15,257 nucleotides of DNA. Source: an uncultured Bacilli bacterium (GTDB taxonomy: Bacteria; Bacillota_I; Bacilli_A; RF39; UBA660). The stretch is taken from the NCBI GenBank assembly GCA_944372275.1, contig CALVYO010000024.1, positions 1-15,257 of the forward strand. Reading direction: 5' to 3'. The notes below the pieces were generated by a model. That model saw only the letters and a program-made list of their open reading frames with translations, was not told where the DNA came from and did not search any database. The position numbers and the translations under genes were made by a program. This document shows positions 1 through 4,754 of the stretch, piece by piece (positions within the stretch are counted from its first letter, which is position 1; every line of letters begins with the position of its first letter).

Positions 1-14
1 TAAAATTTAAACAT
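1..14 (-). CDS. Start of an unidentified gene, truncated by the window edge
   Basis: Four codons (Met-Phe-Lys-Phe) are visible before the window ends. An ATG at 14-12 is preceded by AAAGGAG with a 7-nt spacer, a good Shine-Dalgarno. It lies just downstream of the spoVAE terminator, so it probably has its own promoter in 15-103. In Bacillus the genes after spoVAE are spoVAF and others, but nothing here identifies this gene. Confidence 0.5.
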
Positions 15-103
15 ACTTTTTCTCCTTTTTATTATTAAATTTCCTTTTTTTTGCATAATTTATTCTATTTTACTGAAAAAAAAAAATTAATATTTTTTTA
101 ATA

Positions 104-136
104 AAAAGACTAAAGTGTTTCTTTCTTTAGTCTTTT
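104..136 (-). terminator. Rho-independent terminator of the spoVA operon
   Basis: A perfect 12-bp inverted repeat (104-115 with 125-136) has a 9-nt loop. On the minus strand it runs into TTTTTATT. The spoVAE stop codon (127-129) lies inside the stem, so the terminator overlaps the 3' end of the gene. Confidence 0.85.
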
Positions 137-477
137 GGTTTAAATATTAAAGATAATATAAATGAAAATACTATTGCTGCTGTAATACCAGATGCCGTTA
201 AATTAAACATACCACTCATTAATCCCATATATCCTACTTCGACACTAGAAACCATTGCTCCATGAATTAATAAATGACCAAAACTAGTAATTGGCACACA
301 AGCACCTGCTCCTGCCCACAATATTAATCTATCATATATATTGAACACATCTAAAAAACAACCTAAAACAACAAAGATAGTCGTTATATGACCGGGAGTC
401 AATTTGGTATTATCTAATATCAATTCTCCTATCATACAAACGATACCGCAAAATATAAATGAATTTATATATATCAA
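127..477 (-). CDS. spoVAE: Stage V sporulation protein AE (SpoVAEb-type membrane protein)
   Basis: This small 116-residue polytopic membrane protein belongs to the SpoVAC/SpoVAEB family. The SpoVA proteins move dipicolinic acid (DPA) into the forespore and release it at germination, acting in the spore inner membrane. The family signature is visible around residues 55-75, where a Gly/Ala-rich turn is followed by VPITSFGH, matching the IPITGFAH motif of its paralogue SpoVAC. Three to four hydrophobic segments span nearly the whole protein. The start is TTG at 477-475. It is supported by GGAGGTGG five bases upstream, and it overlaps the spoVAD stop as TTGA, implying translational coupling. The length matches Bacillus SpoVAEb. 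It is the last gene of the operon and is followed at once by a terminator. Confidence 0.93.
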   Translation of the reverse strand: MIYINSFIFCGIVCMIGELILDNTKLTPGHITTIFVVLGCFLDVFNIYDRLILWAGAGACVPITSFGHLLIHGAMVSSVEVGYMGLMSGMFNLTASGITAAIVFSFILSLIFKPKD

Positions 478-1463
478 TCTACCACCTCCAAACTTATTGC
501 GTGAGCAATACTTGGAATAGTACTTTTATTATTAACCATTGTCGTATTCATTAAAGCTCCTGTTGCAACCAATAGTACTCTTCTTATATCTTTTTTATAC
601 ATTTTATTAAATATATAACCATAAGTAACTAAAGGAGCACAAGCAGGACCACTTGCTCCTGCATATACTGGTTGTTTATTTATATCATATATCATTGAAC
701 CACAATCATCATAATTTTTAAGTTCTATATTGTATTCAGTTAACATATAATCTTTTAAAATATCTTTACCGTACATACCTAAATCGCCTGTTAGAATTAA
801 ATCATAATAGCCAATCTCTCTTTTTGTTTCTCTTAAATGATCATAAATAGTCTTAGCCGCTGCTGGAGCCATAACTGCTCCCATATGATAAACATCTTTT
901 ACTCCTAAATCGACAACAGTTCCGATTGTAGCACTTTCTACTTTAATACCTTTTTTATTTCTAGATAAATAAGCAGAAGCACCACCAGTAGAAGTAAATG
1001 TTGTTGTCTTTCTTTTTGGTCCACCATATTCAACAGGATATCTAAATTGTTTTTCTGCTGCATTATTATGTGAAGAAGTTGAAGTAATTGCATTTTCAAC
1101 TTGCTTTGCCTCTAACATATTAGATGCAATAATTAATCCTAAAACACTAGTCGAACAAGCTCCATATATACCAATTAAAGGAATTCCTAAACTAGAAGCT
1201 GCATAATTAGTGGCAACTATTTGATTTAATAAATCGCCAGAAACTAAAACATCAATATCAAATTTAGTTTTACCTACTTTATTTAATAAAATATCTATCG
1301 ATTCTTCAATTAATTTTATTTCGGCTAATTCCCAAGTTTTAGTATTAAAATATAAGTCATTGTAACTTTTATCAAAATATTTAGATAGTGGTCCATTTGC
1401 TTCATAAGGACCTGTTATTGTAGCAGTATCGTTAATATAAACATTATTATATTTAAAAGTCAT
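474..1463 (-). CDS. spoVAD: Stage V sporulation protein AD (DPA-binding, thiolase fold)
   Basis: SpoVAD is a peripheral inner-membrane spore protein with a thiolase/KAS III-like fold that binds dipicolinic acid for uptake into the forespore. At 329 residues it is close to the usual length of about 338. Family motifs are visible: GIYGACSTS at residues 98-106, with the conserved Cys103; STSSHNNAAEKQFRYPVEYG at 128-147; and GASGPACAP at 269-277. The ATG at 1463-1461 has a TAGGAGG Shine-Dalgarno inside the end of spoVAC. Only one base separates it from the spoVAC stop, and spoVAE starts inside its TGA stop. The compact C-D-E order is the three-gene form typical of Clostridia. The Bacillus genes spoVAA, AB and AF are not in the neighbourhood. 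Confidence 0.96.
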   Translation of the reverse strand: MTFKYNNVYINDTATITGPYEANGPLSKYFDKSYNDLYFNTKTWELAEIKLIEESIDILLNKVGKTKFDIDVLVSGDLLNQIVATNYAASSLGIPLIGIYGACSTSVLGLIIASNMLEAKQVENAITSTSSHNNAAEKQFRYPVEYGGPKRKTTTFTSTGGASAYLSRNKKGIKVESATIGTVVDLGVKDVYHMGAVMAPAAAKTIYDHLRETKREIGYYDLILTGDLGMYGKDILKDYMLTEYNIELKNYDDCGSMIYDINKQPVYAGASGPACAPLVTYGYIFNKMYKKDIRRVLLVATGALMNTTMVNNKSTIPSIAHAISLEVVD

Positions 1464-1464
1464 T

Positions 1465-1902
1465 TTAACCTCCTATAATTAATCTTAAAAATCCAAATAT
1501 ATAAGCACTTACAACACCAAATACAATAACTGATCCAGCTAATTTAAACATATTAGATCCAATACCAGTTACAAATCCTTCTTTACGATATTCTAATGTC
1601 GCACTCATAACTGCGTGAGCAAAGCCTGTAATCGGTATAATTAAACCACATCTAGCAAAATTAACTAACTTGTCAAAGAATCCTAAACAAGTAAGTAAAC
1701 AACCTAAAAATACTAGAGTAACGATCATAAGCATCGTTGCATCACTTGTAGCAATATTAAAAATATATGAGTAGATATCCGTTAAAAATTGTCCTAATAA
1801 TCCCATAACTCCACCGATTAAAAAAGCAATTAAAGCATTGTTTAATACATTTTCCTTAGGTGTATGTTTGGCTACTAATCTTTTATATTTATTTTCTTCC
1901 AT
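1465..1902 (-). CDS. spoVAC: Stage V sporulation protein AC (DPA channel membrane protein)
   Basis: This 145-residue polytopic membrane protein has the usual SpoVAC length (about 150) and belongs to the SpoVAC/SpoVAEB family. Bacillus SpoVAC is a mechanosensitive channel in the spore inner membrane needed for DPA movement. After a basic N-terminus (to about residue 18), hydrophobic segments lie at about 21-45, 57-77 and 118-143. The signature IPITGFAHAVMSATLEYRKE is at about 88-107, followed by GFVTGIGSNMFKLAGSV. The ATG at 1902-1900 has an AGGAGG Shine-Dalgarno. It is the first gene of spoVAC-AD-AE and is separated from the upstream sigma gene by 58 bp holding a hairpin and a sigma-G-like promoter, so it may be transcribed in the forespore independently of sigF. 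Confidence 0.95.
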   Translation of the reverse strand: MEENKYKRLVAKHTPKENVLNNALIAFLIGGVMGLLGQFLTDIYSYIFNIATSDATMLMIVTLVFLGCLLTCLGFFDKLVNFARCGLIIPITGFAHAVMSATLEYRKEGFVTGIGSNMFKLAGSVIVFGVVSAYIFGFLRLIIGG

Positions 1903-1919
1903 AAAATTCCTCCTAAGGT

Positions 1920-1948
1920 TATTATGTATTTATTATTTTTTTTTATAC
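1920..1948 (-). promoter_or_regulatory. Candidate forespore sigma-G-type promoter for spoVAC-AD-AE
   Basis: On the minus strand GTATA (1948-1944) is followed after 17 bp by CATAATA (1926-1920). Known sigma-G promoters resemble gmATA, 17-18 bp, CATnnTA, and the Bacillus spoVA operon is sigma-G dependent. The -10 also fits sigma-A loosely (CATAAT). One caveat is that the predicted transcript start falls about at the first base of the Shine-Dalgarno, giving a leader of only about 11-12 nt. Confidence 0.5.
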
Positions 1949-1976
1949 AAAAAAATTAGTTTATGCAACTAATTTT
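1949..1976 (-). terminator. AT-rich hairpin at the end of sigF, possible weak terminator or attenuator
   Basis: A perfect 9-bp inverted repeat (1952-1960 with 1968-1976) has a 7-nt loop containing the sigF stop codon. On the minus strand it ends in seven T. The stem has only one G-C pair, so termination may be partial. It would separate sigF transcription from that of spoVAC. Confidence 0.5.
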
Positions 1977-2608
1977 GATTTTAATTTGGTTAATATTTTC
2001 TGTTCTCCACGTGATACTTGAACCTGACTTATTCCAAGTTCATAAGCTGTTTGTTGTTGCGTTAAATCATCGATATAACGCTTATTAATTAATTGTTGTT
2101 CAAATGGATTAAGTTTTGCTAATTCTTCTTTTAAAAGTAGCAAATCATCGATATCATCTGTTTTACCTATAGTATCTTGTAAAGTTATATCTTTTCCTTC
2201 ATCATTTAATGGTTCATCGATACTATAAATTGGTTTAGTACTATTGATTGCTTCTTCGATCATATAAATTGGTATTTCTAAAAAATCTGCTAATTCTAAA
2301 GTAGTAGGTTTACGCATTAATTTTTGTGTTAATAAAATGTTAGCCTTTTCTATTTTTAAATTAAGCATTTGAATATTTCTACTTATTTTTATACTTTTAT
2401 CTTCACGAACTAATTTTTTCATTTCTCCTAAAATATATGGATAGGCATAAGTTGTAAATTTAACATTCATATCAGGATTATAGTTTTTATAAGCCATAAT
2501 CATACCGATACAACCTGCTTGAAATAAATCTTCTTTATTTGAATATTTTTCAAAATATCTCGTAATTGAATAAATTAAATTTTTATTTTCTAATATTAGT
2601 TCTTCCAT
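1961..2608 (-). CDS. sigF: Sporulation sigma factor, sigma-F type (short form)
   Basis: This RNA polymerase sigma factor is of the SigB/SigF/SigG group and is most likely the early forespore factor. Region 2 is clear: EDLFQAGCIG (26-35), FTTYAYPYILGE (51-62) and a KISRN motif (74-78). Region 3 follows, then region 4 with LNPFEQQLINKRY (166-178) and ISQVQVSR (193-200). ISQVQVSR plus the following KIL matches Bacillus sigma-F better than sigma-G (ISQAQVSR). Its place directly after spoIIAA and before spoVA also matches the spoIIA locus. Two oddities stand out. At 215 residues it lacks roughly 40 N-terminal residues found in Bacillus sigma-F. Residue 201 is Gly in RGEQ, where relatives have RLEK. 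The ATG has a GGAGG Shine-Dalgarno overlapping the spoIIAA stop. A sigma-G identity cannot be excluded. Confidence 0.85.
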   Translation of the reverse strand: MEELILENKNLIYSITRYFEKYSNKEDLFQAGCIGMIMAYKNYNPDMNVKFTTYAYPYILGEMKKLVREDKSIKISRNIQMLNLKIEKANILLTQKLMRKPTTLELADFLEIPIYMIEEAINSTKPIYSIDEPLNDEGKDITLQDTIGKTDDIDDLLLLKEELAKLNPFEQQLINKRYIDDLTQQQTAYELGISQVQVSRGEQKILTKLKSKLVA

Positions 2609-2617
2609 TTTATCCTC

Positions 2618-2965
2618 CTATAAATTAATTACATTCACTGCACTTAATTCATCAGATGTTTCATACATATATTTTAATAATCGACTATTATTTATTCTAT
2701 GTTTAACTAAATTGTTATTCATACCACATACTAAACTTTTACCATTATTTATTTTACACAACTCATAATTATTAAGTAAAGCATTAATGCCATAACAATC
2801 GATGGATTCTAATTCACTTATATTAAAAACTAAATTTCTAATACCATTTTCTTTAACTAAATTATTTACTTCTTCTTTTAATTTATCTACTGTACTTTTA
2901 TCTAATACTCCTTTTAGTCTTATAAATAAAATTCCTTTACAAAATTCTAAATCAATATCTAACAA
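2618..2965 (-). CDS. spoIIAA: Anti-sigma F factor antagonist-like protein (STAS domain), without the phosphorylatable serine
   Basis: This single STAS-domain protein is about the length of Bacillus SpoIIAA. SpoIIAA normally binds the anti-sigma factor SpoIIAB to free sigma-F and is switched off when SpoIIAB phosphorylates a Ser. STAS features are visible: an early strand ILFIRLKGVLD, then NLVFNIS, then the switch loop. In that loop the usual Asp-Ser-Ser-Gly is Asp-Cys-Tyr-Gly (codons at 2800-2789), so the phospho-acceptor is missing. I chose TTG at 2965-2963, giving 115 residues. AAGGTGAT lies three bases before it, the same geometry as uvrA and the coiled-coil gene. An in-frame ATG at 2980 lies just upstream of this Shine-Dalgarno and has none of its own. 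The next gene, 9 nt downstream, is the sigma factor; spoIIAB is not between them. Confidence 0.8.
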   Translation of the reverse strand: MLDIDLEFCKGILFIRLKGVLDKSTVDKLKEEVNNLVKENGIRNLVFNISELESIDCYGINALLNNYELCKINNGKSLVCGMNNNLVKHRINNSRLLKYMYETSDELSAVNVINL

Positions 2966-3006
2966 GCTATCACCTTCCATAATAATTTAGCACATCTTTT
3001 TAAAAA

Positions 3007-3049
3007 ATTATACAGAATCGACAAAACTAGACCTATTTTTTATTCGACT
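3007..3049 (-). promoter_or_regulatory. Candidate spoIIAA promoter with two Spo0A-box-like sites
   Basis: On the minus strand a TATAAT -10 lies at 3012-3007 with no good -35. TTTGTCGAT (3025-3017) and AGTCGAA (3049-3043) each differ by one base from the Spo0A box (TTTGTCGAA, core TGTCGAA). Bacillus spoIIA is activated by Spo0A. One site falls between -10 and -35, which is unusual for an activator. TCGACA cores are common in coding sequence here, so this is only suggestive. Confidence 0.35.
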
Positions 3050-4646
3050 TTTTACCAATTAAATAACTTAAATAAAGAAGTAAAATAAATATTATTAAAA
3101 TAATTCTATTATCTAAATTACCTATTTTCAATATATAATTTGGTAATTGTTGATTATCTAGTTCTTTTTGTAATTTTTCCTTTTCTAAAGTTAAATTACC
3201 TATACCAACATTTAATTCTTTAATATTATTTTCTAAATCAGTTATTCTAGTTTTATTAAAATCATTTAATTTATTTAAACTAGATATTTCTTCTTCTTTT
3301 TCTTTAAGTTTATTATTTAAACTAGATATTTCTTCTTCTTTTTCTTTAAGTTTATTATTTAAAGTAGAAATTTCATTAGTTAATTGATCGATTTTTTTAT
3401 TTAAACATTCTTTATCTAAATTACATTTATTTAATTGTTCTTCTAAATTTTTTATTTTATTTTGATATTCTTTTATCTGTTCTTCTAGTGAAGAAATAGT
3501 ATTCTCTTCTATATTTAAAACAACTTTTTCTTTAACAATTAAATCATTTAATTTAAATTGAATATCATAGGTCCCATTTTTATTCCAATCGATATTATTA
3601 TTTATTGTAACTTTACCGGTACTAGAATTAATAAAATTATTTAAATCAAAATTTTTATTAGTTATTTCTTTTAATTCAATATCTATCTTATCTCTAGTAC
3701 GATAACTATAAAAATATTTTAAACTTTCTTCTTCTTTGTATATATAATCACCTATAGGTTCTTTAGAATAATTGGAATATTCTTTTTCTAATGTATATAC
3801 TTTACACCATTTTTCTTGATAACGATATTCATAATTTATTTTTGTATCAATTATATAATCATTACTTTCTTTTTCATAGGAATCATAAGTAGTACTATAA
3901 GTAGATAAAGGAACATTTAAATCATAAATTGTTTTAGTAACTTTTTGAGCATTATCCCAATAATAATCAGAAAATTTCATTGTATAACTTTGTTTAGAAT
4001 ATATATCTTTTTTATCATTTGAAAATCCGATCGTATATAGTTTATCGGTATTACCCAAATCATAAATATAAAATAGTACTTTTATTTTTGTAATTGGATA
4101 ACTTTTACCTAAATCGATAATTAATGAACCATTGTTATCAATATAAGAACTATTTTCATCATAATTATCATTGTTAATATAGTTACCAAAATCACTATTA
4201 CAACCACTACAAGTAAAAGTATAATTTATTTTCTTACCATCGACACTAACATTTAATTCTGGTATTCTAAAAGCACCATAACTACCTTGTAAATTATATA
4301 AATGAATATATCTCGCTTCTTTAGATTTAGTATAAGTATATTTTTCTCTAGTTTCATATATATAACCAATATTATCAAATTTTTCACTCATCCAATTAGT
4401 ATGTTCTGTTAAATAACAATCATCGCTAAACTTATCATATTCATTGTATAATTGATAATCTTTTAAAACTTCATTATTCTTATACCATAGATATCTTGCT
4501 TCTTTGATTACATCAATTGTATCAGTAGCAGTTACTGCTTCCTCTTGAAAATCACTAAAATTAGAATAATCAGAATAATATACTTGAGCTGAAACAAAAT
4601 TAAATGAAGAAATAATTAAAAATATTAACCATAAAATCTTTTTCAT
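3033..4646 (-). CDS. Secreted coiled-coil protein with signal peptide and C-terminal membrane anchor
   Basis: I do not recognise this 537-residue protein as a named family. It has a clear signal peptide (two Lys, a hydrophobic core, likely cleavage after VSA at residue 20). The Tyr/Asp/Asn-rich ectodomain contains a stretch resembling discoidin or galactose-binding folds (GSLIIDLGKSYPITKIKVLF) and a CSGC motif. An Ig-like strand segment follows (WNKNGTYDIQFKLND). Residues about 385-498 form a long coiled coil that includes two identical 14-residue units. A transmembrane helix at 515-531 ends in KKSNKK. The likely topology is an outward-facing domain held on a rigid stalk, membrane-anchored at the C-terminus. 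The ATG has AGGAGGTGAT upstream. It lies between uvrA and spoIIAA with no obvious terminator before spoIIAA. A role in envelope or spore structure is possible but not shown. Confidence 0.8.
   Translation of the reverse strand: MKKILWLIFLIISSFNFVSAQVYYSDYSNFSDFQEEAVTATDTIDVIKEARYLWYKNNEVLKDYQLYNEYDKFSDDCYLTEHTNWMSEKFDNIGYIYETREKYTYTKSKEARYIHLYNLQGSYGAFRIPELNVSVDGKKINYTFTCSGCNSDFGNYINNDNYDENSSYIDNNGSLIIDLGKSYPITKIKVLFYIYDLGNTDKLYTIGFSNDKKDIYSKQSYTMKFSDYYWDNAQKVTKTIYDLNVPLSTYSTTYDSYEKESNDYIIDTKINYEYRYQEKWCKVYTLEKEYSNYSKEPIGDYIYKEEESLKYFYSYRTRDKIDIELKEITNKNFDLNNFINSSTGKVTINNNIDWNKNGTYDIQFKLNDLIVKEKVVLNIEENTISSLEEQIKEYQNKIKNLEEQLNKCNLDKECLNKKIDQLTNEISTLNNKLKEKEEEISSLNNKLKEKEEEISSLNKLNDFNKTRITDLENNIKELNVGIGNLTLEKEKLQKELDNQQLPNYILKIGNLDNRIILIIFILLLYLSYLIGKKSNKK
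3271..3357. repeat. 42-bp tandem direct repeat inside the coiled-coil gene
   Basis: Copies starting at 3271 and 3313 match over 45 bp with a period of exactly 42 bp. A degraded third unit follows. Each unit encodes 14 residues (NNKLKEKEEEISSL), two heptads, so changes in copy number would lengthen the stalk without breaking the frame. Confidence 0.9.
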
Positions 4647-4696
4647 TAAATCACCTCCTACTAGTTATATACGACAAAAGTATAGTGAATTCCTGC

Positions 4697-4744
4697 AAAA
4701 AAAAGAAAAAAGTTTTAAAAATCATCATTTTTATTACTTTTTTC
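4697..4744 (-). terminator. Rho-independent terminator of uvrA
   Basis: A 9-bp outer stem (4705-4713 with 4736-4744) encloses a 6-bp inner stem (4717-4722 with 4727-4732) with a CATC/GATG loop. It is followed on the minus strand by eight T (4704-4697). It begins about 10 nt after the uvrA stop and separates uvrA from the coiled-coil gene. Confidence 0.85.
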
Positions 4745-4754
4745 CACTTTATAA

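Noticed and set aside
2966..2980. ATG start at 2980 for spoIIAA
   Set aside because: There is no Shine-Dalgarno before it, while AAGGTGAT between it and the TTG at 2965 has the spacing seen at other genes. The ATG start remains possible.
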